64,000 bases of DNA from Cavenderia fasciculata (taxonomy: Eukaryota; Evosea; Eumycetozoa; Acytosteliales; Cavenderiaceae), in NCBI RefSeq assembly GCF_000203815.1, contig NW_004457736.1, positions 186,001-250,000 of the forward strand. The letters run 5' to 3'. Below are positions 22,942 through 35,078 of this stretch, one piece after another. The notes under the pieces were generated by a model that was given only the letters and a program-made list of their open reading frames with translations, did no database searches and was not told where the DNA came from. The position numbers were made by a program, and so were the translations under genes. Numbering within the stretch: position 1 is the stretch's first letter; each line of letters begins with the position of its first letter.

Positions 22942-24268
22942 ATGTCAACCAAAGAAAAGAATGAGTTGTTGGTATTGTAAGTAACTTGTTTAAACATAAG
23001 ACTACTATATCGATATCTTGAACTTATCATTTAATCATCATTCATTATACACAGGAAACAGAAACAAATTGAAAGTTTAAAGAGTAGATACCCAACAATC
23101 AAAGAGATTGCAAAAGAGTCAACATATAAGATACCTTTATTAGGAGGTATTCAACTTGTTATGTATGATATGATAATAATATTATTTGTTGGTTGTTAGA
23201 TACTCTTCTTCTTGATTATTAACAAATATACCGATTTGATTCTTTTATTTAGATCATTACCAATCTATTTCCCAAATTCACCTCCAGCATTCTTTTTGGA
23301 GTCTGGTGATGGACAAACATTATCGATCAGTCCACCAAACAACTGGACTCCACAAACCAATCTAAGTAAAATGATTATGGAATATATTGAATATTACTCC
23401 AAGAATCCTCCACGTTTTCCTACTTCTCAATATTCTCCACCACCAACTTATTATAATGCTCAACAACAACCTACGCAACAACAATCACCAAAAGGACCAC
23501 CACCACCATATTCACCAGGAACAACAACAACTAATGTACAAACAACACAACAACAACAACAACAACAACAGCAACAACAGCAACAGCAACAACAACAGCA
23601 ACAACAACAACAACAACAACAATACAAAAAAAAGTGCCATTCCATCACTACCAACTGCATTCCCAGAACTTGAAACAAAGACAAAAGAAGAATTATTGGA
23701 ACTTTTACAATCAGATGATTTGGAATATTTAATCTTTTCACTTGATGAAGTGAGTGCAATGTCTGTTGAAAAGGAGAATTTAGAACTTGAAAATCAAAAA
23801 TATAATGGTACGAACAAATGGGAGTAGATATATAAAAAAGTTCCTATTACTAAACATCCTTTCCTTTTCTTATTTAAAACAATTATAGTTGCAATTGAAA
23901 AGATTCAAACAGAAATTACAGAAACAAGATCAAATTTGGATGAACAAATGGGATTGTATCAACAATTAAAATCAGAGTGTCAAGAAAAGATGGATCAAAG
24001 AAAAGCAATTGAACAAAAATTCTCTTCACATGCCGTTTATACTAAACTATCAGATGCTGTCAACGATTCAGAATCAGTATCTGACAACTTGGCTCAAGAA
24101 TTTTTAGATGGCAACATGGAATTAAAAGACTTTAAAAAACAATTTAAAGAAAAGAGAAATATTTTCCATTCAAGATCAGCTAGAAAAGAAAGTTATTCAA
24201 AGGATATGAATATTCATGTACTAAAAAAAAAAAACAATACAATCAATTTAGTAGGATTTTTTTTATAA
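22942..24268 (+). CDS. vps37: VPS37 homologue (ESCRT-I, Mod(r) domain), about 358 aa, one-base break at an A8 run
   Basis: Exons are 22942-22976, 23055-23162, 23253-23807 and 23889-24268. VPS37 is an ESCRT-I subunit that acts in sorting ubiquitinated cargo at endosomes. The N-terminal part (GGIQLVISLPIYFPNSPPAFFLE) resembles UEV-like segments of VPS37 proteins. Then comes a Pro/Gln-rich linker with a long poly-Gln tract. The C-terminal Mod(r) domain runs from LETKTKEELLELLQSDDLEYLIF to QEFLDGNMELKDFKKQFKEKRN. The poly-Gln frame and the Mod(r) frame differ by one base at A8 (23626-23633). With seven A the four exons sum exactly to 359 codons including the stop. The extreme C-terminus after a second A-run is less certain. 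Sequencing or assembly error at the homopolymer is the simplest explanation. Confidence 0.82.
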
Positions 24269-24509
24269 TAATAATATTTATTCAAACACAAATAACAATC
24301 CAAGTATTCATTAAAATTCAATCAGGTATATTGTTTCTTTTTTGGATTACTTTTGCTGTAATTATTAATAAAATATGGATTTCAAAGAGAACTCTTGAAA
24401 AAATGTATTCTCTTGATCTAAAATTTTCATAACAACAATAACTTCATCTCTTGATCATTATGATCAACTATTATTATTGTTGTTATATATTTATTAACTT
24501 GTTGCAAAG

Positions 24510-25389
24510 ATGATGTCATTAAATGCAACTGAGTATATTGGTCGTACTCCTCCTCAAAATCCTCACTTTGATATCATCTATCAATCAGATTGTTTCATTT
24601 CTATCAACAAACCATTTGGTATGTCAACTATGATGATGATGCTAGTACATACAAAGCATTGCTGACATCACTCGTTTGTTATAGATGTTTGTATTGATGG
24701 TGATGATCGAGAACATACAGTGCTAAAGTTTATAGAGAATCGATTCCCAGAGTTAAAAGGTTTGGTTAGGTTTGCTAATCGTATCGACTATGCAACGAGT
24801 GGTATTGTTCTGACCGCACTCACCAAAGAGGCAACAAACAGTGCAATGAATCTATTCAGTTCCAGAGAGACAAAGAAAGAGTATCTTGCAATCGTTTGGG
24901 GACACGCTCATCCCGTCTATGACGGCAACAACAACACAGAGATGACAATTGATAGCCCGATTGCAGAGATGCAAGATGACCCTACAAACTTTAAGATGGT
25001 AATTGGTGTTGCTGGATCAACCAATGCAGGACGTGCATCATTAACAAAGTATCGAGTACTCGAACATGGAACACTTAATGGCAAAGCAGTCAGTAAAATT
25101 CAACTGTTTCCACATACTGGTAGAAGACATCAACTTCGAGTTCATATGGCTTCAATTGGACATGTTATAGTGGGTGACGAAACTTATGGCGATAAAGATC
25201 CACTCACTCCAAGAATGATGTTACACTCTTGGAAATTAATGTTACCATTCAACAAATTAAAGAAAAAAGATAAACATCATTCAATTGGTACTTTAAACTT
25301 TGAAACAATTGATCCTTTTAATCAAATCATTAATAATACAGAAACTAAAGATAATATAAATAATGAAAACAATTCTATAGTTGAACGAA

Positions 25390-25394
<5 letters not shown>
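24510..25394 (+). CDS. RluA-family pseudouridine synthase, RPUSD1-like, 272 aa (C-terminus uncertain)
   Basis: Exons are 24510-24618 and 24685-25394, joined G|AT in phase. The enzyme converts uridine to pseudouridine in RNA. FDIIYQSDCFISINKPFDVCIDG matches the RluA N-terminal strand. The catalytic aspartate lies in FANRIDYATSGIVL, and the later motif KIQLFPHTGRRHQLRVHMASIGHVIVGDETYG is textbook RluA. The stop at 25392 is followed directly by (TAA)n. Read one base over, this is an uninterrupted Asn-rich frame to 25548 that ends in the non-repetitive residues LQHRYHPYNKS. The real protein may therefore carry that tail if the four-A run at 25388-25391 is one base too long. RNA target and compartment are unknown. 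Confidence 0.88.
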
Positions 25395-25442
<48 letters not shown>

Positions 25443-25548
25443 AAATAATAATGATGATAATAATGATATTAATAATAATAATGATGGTACAAACAATAAC
25501 AATAATAATAATCTGCAACATAGATATCATCCATACAATAAAAGTTAA
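25389..25548 (+). repeat. (AAT)n tract with possible lost C-terminal coding tail
   Basis: Seventeen AAT units run from 25390 to 25440, followed by AAT/GAT/ACA-rich sequence. In the AAT frame there is no stop until TAA at 25546-25548. The last eleven codons are non-repetitive (LQHRYHPYNKS). In the frame of the upstream synthase the same tract reads as repeated TAA stops. Confidence 0.75.
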
Positions 25549-25635
25549 TATTTAGAATAGTTTTTTTTGATTACCAAATTAGATTTCGCACTTGTTCATT
25601 TAGTTCAGGTTTAATTTATATATGTATGGTAGACT

Positions 25636-26061
25636 ATGAACTCTTTGACATTACTTAATAACATTGAAGATAAAGTGGTAGAATCTGTAAACAGTGCAGG
25701 TAAAGCTCTCAACTCATTGTCAAAAGCATATGATGTTCAAAACTCTACTCAATCAATTCAAGACTTTAAACAAACATCTGATCGTTATTTCAATTTAGTA
25801 AAGGTATGATGATAACATAGTACTATTAGTACATATCCTATATCTTTAGATGATATAATTACTAACAAGAGCTATCTTTATTATAGAATGATATTCATAA
25901 AGGATTAATGGAATTTGTAGACTCAATGACAGATGTTGCTCCATTTGATCATTCTAGTTTTGGACTCAAGAGTGAATTAGATATATCACATGAATTTACA
26001 AAGATTATTCTTCATCATCTTGATGATATAGATTCTGTATTTAAAGAATATGATCAATTAA

Positions 26062-26117
<56 letters not shown>

Positions 26118-26123
26118 TCATAA
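25636..26123 (+). CDS. med11: Mediator subunit MED11, 134 aa
   Basis: Exons are 25636-25803 and 25887-26123, joined in phase 0. MED11 is a small head-module subunit of the Mediator complex that bridges activators and RNA polymerase II. The sequence LLNNIEDKVVESVNSAGKALNSLSKAY matches the family's N-terminal helix (L-x2-IE-x3-x5-AG-x3-x-LSK). It is followed by DRYFNLVKNDIHKGLMEFV and DISHEFTKIILHHLDDIDSVF. The C-terminus is a Gln/His run. Length minus that run is close to metazoan MED11 (117 aa). The assignment rests on pattern and size and is fairly but not fully certain. Confidence 0.7.
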
Positions 26124-26262
26124 TGGGTTGATACACAACCTTTTGGCTTGTAAAATTAAATGTAAATAGGAATGAAATAAATTAAACAACATTATTTATT
26201 AATTGGATTATATGGTTTTATTATTATTACGATTATTATTATTTTGTTTGTTTAAACTTTTT

Positions 26263-27016
26263 TTAATTATGAGTAGGAGAACAACAAGATAATAAAGTTT
26301 TCAATTGAGTTTGAATGATTTCATTGGTTTGTTGTAACAATGCATTACGATTGGTTAGAATATCTTTACTACTTTTAAGACGAGATGTATCATCCAAAAG
26401 TTGGCTGATTGATATTGTTGCCCTTTGTCCAATTGTTTCCAATTCGACCAATTCTTTTTTCAATCGCTTGTTCTCATTGATCAATGCTTCACGTTCTCGC
26501 TCCATTCGTTCAACTTTGATCATGAGATTACGAATGCCATTTGAGGTTTCAAACCCCGCAGCCACAGAATCATCATCAACCATAAGATGTTGAGGTGCTT
26601 GTGGAAGTGGTGGCATTGGATTTCTCCTTCTCTTTCCAACAAGTTGTTCTGGTGGTATTACACTAGAGGATTCTTCGATGCCGCCGCTGCTGCTGCTCAA
26701 TCCAGAGCCAAATCCATTCAATTGTTGAAGTAATTGTTGTTGTGTTTGTTGTTGTTGTTGTTGTTGTTGCTGTTGTTGTTGTTGTTGTTGAAGTGGTTGT
26801 TGTTGATTATTAAATAACTGGTGTGTAGTTGACGACATTTGTTGATGCGGACCAACATATTGATAGAATACTTTTTCTTTTGTATTTGAATGTGGTTGTT
26901 GTTGCTGTTGTTGTTGTTGTTGTTGTTGAGGATAAAGTGTTGATTTATATTTTTCTTCCATTGATTGTGCTCTCTTTCTACCTCTTTGTTGTTGATGTTG
27001 TTGTTGTTGTTGTTGC

Positions 27017-27052
<36 letters not shown>

Positions 27053-28380
27053 AATAATATTTGTTGTTGTTGATGTTGATGTTGTTGTTGTCTCTCCATC
27101 ATTAAAACAGCAGCATGATTTTGATTCTGACTAGTTTGATTAGACTTTGATGGAGGAGGAGGAACATACAAATGTTGGGGGTACTGGGGAGTAGGTGGAC
27201 GGCCACCACTGGCCTGCTGTTGTTGGAGCAGCAATTGCTGCTGATGTTGTTGTATTTGAATCACTTCCTTGTCAGCATCCAACAACGATGTAGAACTATA
27301 TGTTCGATTGTTACCAGACGACGATGATAGTGCCTTGTTTGGATGAGGTGACATGATATGTTTGTTACTTGTAGAGGTTGTCGTGGTGGTGGTTGTGGTC
27401 ATTGTCATGGACGGCTCGTCTTCATCCATCAAGTCACTATTATTTAGATTGTTTATACTGTTTCTACTATCTCTTTGATGCAGTGCTGCAGGTTGTGTAT
27501 GAGAGTGGGTTTGTATTTGTGCACCGACTGGTTGGTCGTCTGACAGTTCTCCATCCAACTTGTCACCCTCGCTATCACCTCCAAAATGGATATTAGAGTT
27601 ATTGAACCGCGTAAAGTCAAGCGACGACTTGATGTTGTATGGACGGCTGCTTGATCCGCTCTTTGCGAGGGCGTCCGAGATGCCATTGCCAGTGCCATTT
27701 CTCGTGGCGGCAGTTGACGATGCATTTTGATTGATAATCTCCTCCTCTTCATCGTCATCTTTGGCCGACGCCATTGACTTTGCATCGTCGCCACCCTCTC
27801 CATCGCTGCTGACTGGAGCAAAGTTGGTCGAGCTCGACTTTAACGATATCTTGATTTTGGTTGGATCGTTGGTTGAAATATATTCCATGCCAATTGACTC
27901 GCCACCACTGGCTGGGTTATTTTCTTGGTCTGACGATGCGGCTGCCGCTGCTGCCGCCGCTGCCAGTAACGAACTGGTGGTGTTTGTAACCATTGGACGG
28001 TCGCTGTCATCCTCTCCATCGGCTGAAGTATCCTCATTGTCAGTGTCTTTAGCTTTAGAAGAAGTATCCTTGGTGTCGATGTCGTCTGGGTCGTCCTTGT
28101 CGCGAGGTAATTGATGTTCGTCGTCTTCATTCTCATCATCTATTGTCATCTTATTATTCTTGTTGTTGTCTCTGTCATCATCGATGAGATGATCATCTGA
28201 CATCTTGACATCATCCTCTTTCTTTGCTTTTCCTCTATCGGCACCTGATTCTTCTTCCTCATCTTCCTCATCATCAATATTGTCCTTTGAGAGTAGTAGT
28301 GATGCATCTTTATCTTTGTCTTTTAACAACAAAGAAGAATTTGCCGAGGTTATCACCTCTACTGCATTATCCATCATCAT
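26263..28380 (-). CDS. acidic, Gln-rich coiled-coil protein, 705 aa, function unknown
   Basis: A single exon encodes it on the minus strand. Residues ~20-140 are extremely acidic with Asp/Glu/Ser runs, and a poly-Ala run of nine follows. The middle (about 370-580) is poly-Gln/His, from (CAA)n DNA that reads as poly-Val/Cys on the other strands. The C-terminal ~120 residues are ordered. They have a basic patch GKRRRNPMPPLPQAPQHL and then a predicted coiled coil, NLMIKVERMEREREALINENKRLKKELVELETI..NRNALLQQTNEIIQTQLKTLL. The layout (acidic region, poly-Gln, basic patch, coiled coil) suggests a nuclear transcription or chromatin regulator, but I see no known DNA-binding domain. Confidence 0.75.
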
Positions 28381-29499
28381 GATTTAAATCTCTCTCTCTC
28401 TTTTGATTAGTATTAATCTATCTATCTATCTAACTTTACTACTACTATTTCTTTTAAAACTTTAATTATACAATAAAACTATTTAATAATAATAATGGTA
28501 TTGGTATTTGGTATAATAAACTATTGCAATCTTTGTTGTTGTTGTTGTCTTGTTGTTATTGTTATTGCTGTTGTTTGTGTAATGATTTTATATATAATAT
28601 TACTAATATATTACTAATATTACGAATTAAATATAATTAATCAAACACTCTTCTTCTTCAAACAATATAAAAGGAAAAAAGAGGAGAAGGGATAGACTAC
28701 TTTGTTGTTGTTGTATCTCTACTAGTACTGGGTGCAGAGCAAATATAAATTAATTAGTACAGTGGGGTACTGTTTCTTTCCCATTTCATGTTAGACTGGC
28801 TGGCTATCGACCCATTACAACCCACCCACCCTACACCTCCTATGCTTTCGCTATCAACACTCTATCAACAACAACACAATGTTGTTTGAAAGGAGAGAGC
28901 TGACCAAAAAACCATTGGGTGAGCAAGGAGAGGGGGTTGAAAAGTTGTTTTGATCCCTCATAATGACCAATCATCCTTGAAATCTTCTGATAGGTTGTTT
29001 CCTTTCTTTTCTATCTTATCTATTTATCTATCTATCTGTCTATCCGTCTATCTATTTTCTTTTTACAAGTAGAAGGAATGAATATCGACACACTACATCA
29101 TGATGTATAGAGAGTCAGAGAGAGATAAAAATGTTTGGGTTTATAAAAAATATTTAAAAATTATCATTTTTAATAATGACAACAAAGTCTAGTCTATTCT
29201 CTGTGTTGGTCTATATTATATCTATCTATCTATCTATCTATCTTATCTACAACGAATTCTATCTCAAGATAATTGATAGGATACACTGTTGAGTTGAATA
29301 GGAATCCATAATAATAATACTATTATAATTAATTATTTTTGCAAAGTTTGGAAAATCAAACAATAAATAAATTTTTCAAAGACGACACTCTTTCGTTCGT
29401 TATTTTGAGCACGATTATCTTTCGCATTGCAAGATAGGTTAATATTAATATATATTTATACGCCACTTTTATATATATTAAACAAACAAAGAAGAAGAG
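28381..29499. other. 1.1 kb spacer between the divergent polyQ gene and RRP15
   Basis: The stretch is AT-rich with ATCT tetranucleotide runs near 28414-28432, 29016-29044 and 29217-29242. A slightly GC-richer patch lies at 28730-28960, with the short inverted repeat ACAGT/ACTGT at 28759-28773. It probably holds both promoters. No gene is seen. Confidence 0.45.
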
Positions 29500-30537
29500 A
29501 TGGAACCAAGCATAGAGAAAAAGTTAGGTGTTGTTTCATTTGAAACTAGAGAGGATAAGAAAAAATATAGATCCAAAAAGAGAAAGGAGAGAAAGATCAA
29601 ACAAGAGAAAGGTGAAAAGGTTAAAAGAGTTTATAAACAAGGTATGTCTTTTATCAATCAAACAAATTATCGTATAGGGGAATAGAAAAGAGTTTAAGAG
29701 TTGTGTATTAACACAATTTGTTTGTCTGTTTGTTTGTTTGTTTGTGTAATCTATAGATTATCATAGCAGTAGTGAAGATGAATCAGATAGCCAAGATGAA
29801 TCAGAAGATAGTTACTCTGATTCGAGTAGTTCAGAGTCAGAGGAAGAAGAACAACCTAAAAAGAAACAACAAAAGAAACCAACACAAGGAGAGAAACAAA
29901 ACCAACAAAAGAATGACCCAGACAGATTCTCTAATATTATGGAATCTATTTTGAGAAAGGAACCAGCTATTGTCAAGAGTGGAGGTGCACCGATTCTTTC
30001 AAAGTACAAAAAGAAAAAGACAGAGGATGAAGCAGACCAAGAAGAGACCAAGAAGAAGCAGAAAAAGAAGAGACAAGAAAAGGATATGGTTGAAAGTGTC
30101 AGCCACAAAAAGATCGATGTCTTGATCACCTCTGAAGAGCGTGAAAAGATGCGTGTTGCCAAACGTGGTGTCATCAAACTCTTTAACGCCGTTGCCAAAC
30201 ATCAACTTGAAAATCCAGTTGTCGATGCTGACCTTGACGATGAAATCGATCCACAAAAGGATGAAAGTAGGTTTAAACACACATAGTTATATCAATATAT
30301 GGTATAATATAATCAACTCAAACTAACAAACACTTCTATCTTTGTACAATAGTGACCAAAAACCAATTTTTATCAAAGTTAAAAGACAAGAAATCAACAG
30401 ACTCTAAAACCACCAACAACAAGAAACAAAATGTAAAGAAAGAAAACAACAATGGATCATCTTGGGATGCATTCGATGAAGATTTAATGAGTAATCCAAA
30501 GAGTAGTCAATGGGAGGAATATGACAACAATGAATAA
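29500..30537 (+). CDS. rrp15: RRP15-like ribosome biogenesis protein, 278 aa
   Basis: Exons are 29500-29641, 29757-30266 and 30353-30537, phases 1 and 1, giving 279 codons including the stop. RRP15 is a nucleolar factor for 60S subunit maturation. The conserved block FSNIMESILRKEPAIVKSGGAPILSKYKK (about residues 109-140) matches the family, as does the later VLITSEEREKMRVAKRGVIKLFNAVAKHQ. N-terminal and middle regions are Lys/Glu/Ser-rich low complexity with an SSSEDESD-type acidic stretch. The C-terminus ends SSWDAFDEDLMSNPKSSQWEEYD, also family-like. Confidence 0.85.
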
Positions 30538-30714
30538 ATACAAAGTAGTAATCATTAAAAATAATCAATCAATCAAACCAACCAACCAACAACCAAATAT
30601 ATCTATTGATAACAAACAAACAAACTACTAAGAGTGCGAGAGAGAGGAGGAGAAGATCGAACGAGAATAATAATATTAATAATAATAGATGGTTATATAG
30701 TTGAGATCCAACTG

Positions 30715-30755
<41 letters not shown>

Positions 30756-31190
30756 CGTAGGTCGGTGCCATATAATCTTAATCTTGAGTTTCCATGATTC
30801 ACCAAAACCATTCCATTCCAAAAATCCGTCCAACGTTGGGGGTTGATGAGTTTTCTCTTTTTTCTTTTTTTTTTTTTTTTTTTTTCAAAGTGCGTTTTCA
30901 AGAAGAAAGCAGTAAAAACTTATTATTATTATTATTAACTCTACTTTATTTTAAACTCTCGAGATATTGTATCATTATTTCTATCTTTTATATTATTATT
31001 ATATATTCTCGTTCGATCTTCTCCTCTCTCACTCTCTTAGTAGTTAGTTATATATCTATACCCTATATCATACATACACTACACTGTTATTGTTTACAGT
31101 TATACACCACCACCATCATTCTCTCAACAACAAAGACATAGTTTGTTTATATATATATAACAACATACTCAACCACTCACACAAGTCACC
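30538..31190. other. spacer with a long (AT)n microsatellite and poly-T
   Basis: The stretch holds (AT)18 at 30717-30752, a T18 run near 30868-30886 and (ATT)n near 30920. It is otherwise leader-like sequence before the E2 gene. No gene is seen. Confidence 0.55.
30717..30752. repeat. (AT)18 microsatellite
   Basis: Thirty-six bases of alternating A and T lie between rrp15 and the E2 gene. Length is probably variable among strains. Confidence 0.95.
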
Positions 31191-31971
31191 ATGTCACAGA
31201 GCGCATTATTGCTAAAAAAGCAACTAAGAGGTATGATTATAATGATGACAAAAGAATAGGGCAACAACTGATAGACAATATTGTATTAACACACACATTC
31301 ATTTACTCATTATATGATTACTATTTAGACTTGAACAAGCACCCAGTAGAAGGGTTCTCTGCAGGTTTAGTTGATGAATCCAATATTTATGAATGGCAAA
31401 TTGTCATTGTAGGTCCACCAGATACCCTCTACGAAGGAGGTTACTTTAATGCTGTCCTCTCATTCACACCCGATTATCCAAACAAGTAAGTACAACATCA
31501 ATCACTTTTATTAGCATGAATAATATCAAATATTAATACAAATCTCATTCTTTACTTCTTCTTCTTCTTCTTCTTCTTTCTTTTTTATTTTTAGACCACC
31601 AAAAATGAAATTCATCACTGAAATGTGGCATCCAAATGTATATAAGAATGGTGACGTTTGTATTTCAATTCTTCATGAACCTGGAGATGATGTTTATGGT
31701 TATGAAAAGGCAAGTGAAAGATGGTTACCAGTTCACACTGTCGAATCTATTTTGGTTTCTGTAATATCCATGTTGTCTTCTCCAAATGATGAATCTCCCG
31801 CAAATATTGATGCTGCCGTATGTTTTGAATATAATGCTTATATATATAAAGATTACAGACAATATTAACCTTTTTATTATTTAATATATATAGACCGAAT
31901 GGAGAAATCAAAAAGATGTTTTCAAAAAGAAGGTTGCCAGAGTTGTTAGAAAGAGTCAAGATAATATGTAA
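31191..31971 (+). CDS. ube2g1: ubiquitin-conjugating enzyme E2, UBE2G1/UBC7 type, 165 aa
   Basis: Exons are 31191-31230, 31329-31485, 31595-31817 and 31894-31971, giving 166 codons including the stop. It carries activated ubiquitin as a thioester and passes it to substrates with an E3. The UBC fold is complete: [85 protein letters not shown] and a basic C-terminal helix. The active cysteine is in GDVCISIL. The acidic loop insertion just after it ([16 protein letters not shown]) is diagnostic of the UBE2G1/UBC7/CDC34 group, and the N-terminus matches UBE2G1 best. The human protein is 170 aa. Confidence 0.94.
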
Positions 31972-32148
31972 ACAAATATAAATTGGTCTATAGATGAAAT
32001 ATTAAGATTATAATATTGTTTGCCCAACAATGTTGGCCTTTTTCTTTATTTGATAGTTTCCAAAAATATAGAATAGAATTTTCTATCTTTGGCATGGACA
32101 TGGAACCCATCCATTAAGTTAATTATACGATTGGCACTCTCTCCACAT

Positions 32149-32882
32149 TTATAGTTCATTCCTTTCTATCGTTGGTTGTTGTTTTGGTACAAATCCATGA
32201 CCACCTACAAATGATTGAAAAAGATTAATCAACATAGTTGAATAGATAGATAGATATAATAGATCGAGAGAGAGAGAGAGTACATACTGGTAGCTGATAA
32301 AATATCACTTAGATCTTTGACTCCTGCTACAATGGCAGCAGACCCTTGATTAATTTGTTGTGAAGAAAATGATGGAAGGAAATCAAATAGAAATGAGAAA
32401 ATGGGAGCATTTAAAAAGGTTTTAGGTTTGATTTTACTTGATAATCCAATCTCTTTTAAGTTTTGATTATTATTATTATTGTTTTTGTTATTATTGTTAT
32501 TATTATGTTGATTAATGGTATATTGAATTGGTAGTGCTAAATGATCACCAACTTTTTCATAAACTGCTTTACCACCAAGACTTGTAACTTCTATAGTAAG
32601 TTCTGCAATTGGTAAAACACTGACATGATTTTCTCCTCCTTTGTTTTGGTTAATATTATTATTTTTCAATTGTAATCTGTTTACAACTAAAACATAATTG
32701 ATTAATAGTTGGTATATTACTACTAGTAAAAGTCCGATGACTAGAATAATGTAAAATGATTTTCTTAATTTCTTAAAGATATTTAATGATCGAGGATATT
32801 GTAATCCTCCTCCTCCTCCTGTACTTTGACTATTACTATTATTATTATTCTGTTTTTGTTTATTGTAAAATTCAAACAACAT
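32149..32882 (-). CDS. single-pass membrane protein, 216 aa, unknown function
   Basis: Exons on the minus strand are 32882-32288 and 32204-32149, split A|GT. A short Asn/Gly-rich cytosolic-type head is followed by one strong transmembrane segment (SFYIILVIGLLLVVIYQLLI, about residues 42-61), with basic residues on the N side. The lumenal or outer part has an ordered strand-like block (ISVLPIAELTIEVTSLGGKAVYE-type) broken by a poly-Asn tract. It ends in KDLSDILSATSSGHGFVPKQQP. I do not recognise the family. Topology suggests N-in, C-out. Confidence 0.6.
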
Positions 32883-34211
32883 TCTCTTCTTTATTTAATT
32901 GATCATGATAATTAAACAAAATGATTTTACTATCTTGTTGTCTGTCAGTCAGTAAGTACAGTATCTGTTGATTGATTGATCTATTCGAATTTCAATATTA
33001 GGAGATAATGATGAATAAAAAAAAAAATCACAATCCCTGTGTTTTGATAGTGGTAGCACAATTCAATTCAATTCAATTCTGGGGGATAGATAGGTGATTA
33101 ATTGTTATGGGTCGAAGAAAAGAACTTCTTTATTACCTTGTCTCCTATCGTTTCTCATCTGACGACAACTTTCTTTAAAAGGGGTTTTTTTGGAACACTT
33201 GTTCTTTTTAATTTCAAAAAAAGCCCCCTTTTATGAACAATTAATTTAATTAATTGATTACTCCAAAATAATAATTCAAAATACCCTTTTTTTATAAACG
33301 AAAAAAAAAGTAGTTTAGTAATCATTAAACAAAAAGAAAAGAAATATAATCTTAATAATAATATAATCTAACTAGATAATTTTTTACAAGTCAGATTTCC
33401 CATCATCAAAAAGAAGTATTAATAATTAATTAATTTTTAATTTAATTATTTGTTTGTTGGTATCCCTCATATTCAAACATGAAAATCATAGATTTCATTT
33501 CACCTTCGCACACACAAAGTCTTTTTTTGTTTTGTTATCATCTAGGTATACGTGGTGGTGGGAAATGGTAAATGCCAATCATCAAACATAGATGATTGAC
33601 AAAGAAGAGAAAAAGATAGATAGATAGTTAGATAGTTAGAGATTTAGATTTTATCTTTGCTGCTACGCTTTCTTCAGCACAATTGAATACTCATGCATGT
33701 AGTACTTTCCTTCCCGCCAACCAACCAAATACTGTCATTCAGGGGGGGCACAACACCAACCAAAATAATTTTCAGTGGGAGGGGGGGGGGGGGGGGGGGG
33801 GAGGATCCAGTCATCCAATCCATGCTAACCTCACTTCACATTGTATTGTATCTGTTCATTCAACCTTCCAAATTTACATGGTGGGTGGTAGTGGTAGTGC
33901 TTTATCAAACGACAACAATGTGTTCATTTGACATGAAAGTCGACTCACCACTTGTTACATTGATTAATTTAAATTTTGGTGATATACAACAAACTCATCG
34001 GACCACCGGTAGCTGTAGTGGTATCGTTGGTGGTGGTGTGGATGCTGATGGATGCAACTACTAGTTTGGGTTCGGAGGGTTTAACTGAACTCACCACCTT
34101 ACATACTACTACTACTTCTGTATATCAACCAATTAATCTATGTATGTAGGTTGAAATTGATGATGTTGATTATAAAAAAAACAATTACTACTACTACTAT
34201 ATACATATTCA

Positions 34212-34244
<33 letters not shown>

Positions 34245-35078
34245 TGTTATTGCTATTGTAGCTCAACTGATAATATTCATATCATTTTAAAGAGAGAGAG
34301 AGAGAGTAGTGACAGATTAAGTGAGAGAAGAGAAAAAGGAAGCAGCCCATACATATGTATTAAAAAACCTAAATATAAATATATTAATATCCATAAGAGA
34401 GAGAGAGTTTTAAAATATTTTAGCAGTAACCTCCAACAACTATCATTTACAATCTATTGGATTCATTATTCAATTGAATTCCAGTTTTGATTTCCAGGTC
34501 GATATCAAGTTAACAACAACAATAATAATAATAATATTTTCAACACCACCCCCTTTAATAGTAATTATCATAGATCAAAAATTAATTGACTTACCTCCTT
34601 CACAACAACAACAACAACAACCTATCACACCAATACATTTAATATATTATAATACAAATGTATTAGAAAATATAAATCTTTTAGATAAGATTTTAAATCT
34701 ATTTTCCATTTTTCCTTTTTGCCCGTCAGTCAGTGAGTGTAGTGCAATTATAGTATAGTACTTTATATGCCCCATAATCATTAGTATTATTCCTATTTCC
34801 TTTTTCCTCACACCCTATTTAAATCAAATAAATATATATAATCCTTATAAATATATATATTGTTTTGTTTGTGTTGCATTGTCAAAAAAATAGATATAAA
34901 TTTCAGAGAATTGGTCTCGAATTTTGATTTGCTCATTTCATAATTTTATTTTTTACCTTTTTCCAATTTTAAATCTGTTTCCTTTTTTCTAAAACCATAA
35001 ATACCCTCCTCATACTCCAACCAACTTACATTTTTTTTTGAAAAACCTTTAGACAATTATTTATAAATATAGATAGAT
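32883..35078. other. 2.2 kb non-coding-looking spacer with a poly-G run
   Basis: The stretch is AT-rich with ATAG, AGAG and ATT microsatellites. It has an unusual G/C-skewed patch at about 33660-34090 that includes G21 at 33781-33801 and GGTGGT-type sequence. Several short open frames cross it (for example 33683-33931, 33693-34064 and 34474-34758), but all are low complexity or repeat-driven. I do not call a gene. The last ~600 bases look like promoter and leader of the kinase gene. Confidence 0.5.
33781..33801 (+). repeat. poly-G run of 21 bases
   Basis: Twenty-one consecutive G follow GTGGGA, in an otherwise AT-rich intergenic region. A shorter G7 lies 40 bases upstream. The run could form a G-quadruplex, and its true length is likely to be poorly determined by sequencing. 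Confidence 0.9.

Noticed and set aside
33683-34064. Overlapping open frames across the poly-G run
   Set aside because: They are low-complexity glycine or arginine stretches created by G21; there is no consistent codon pattern.
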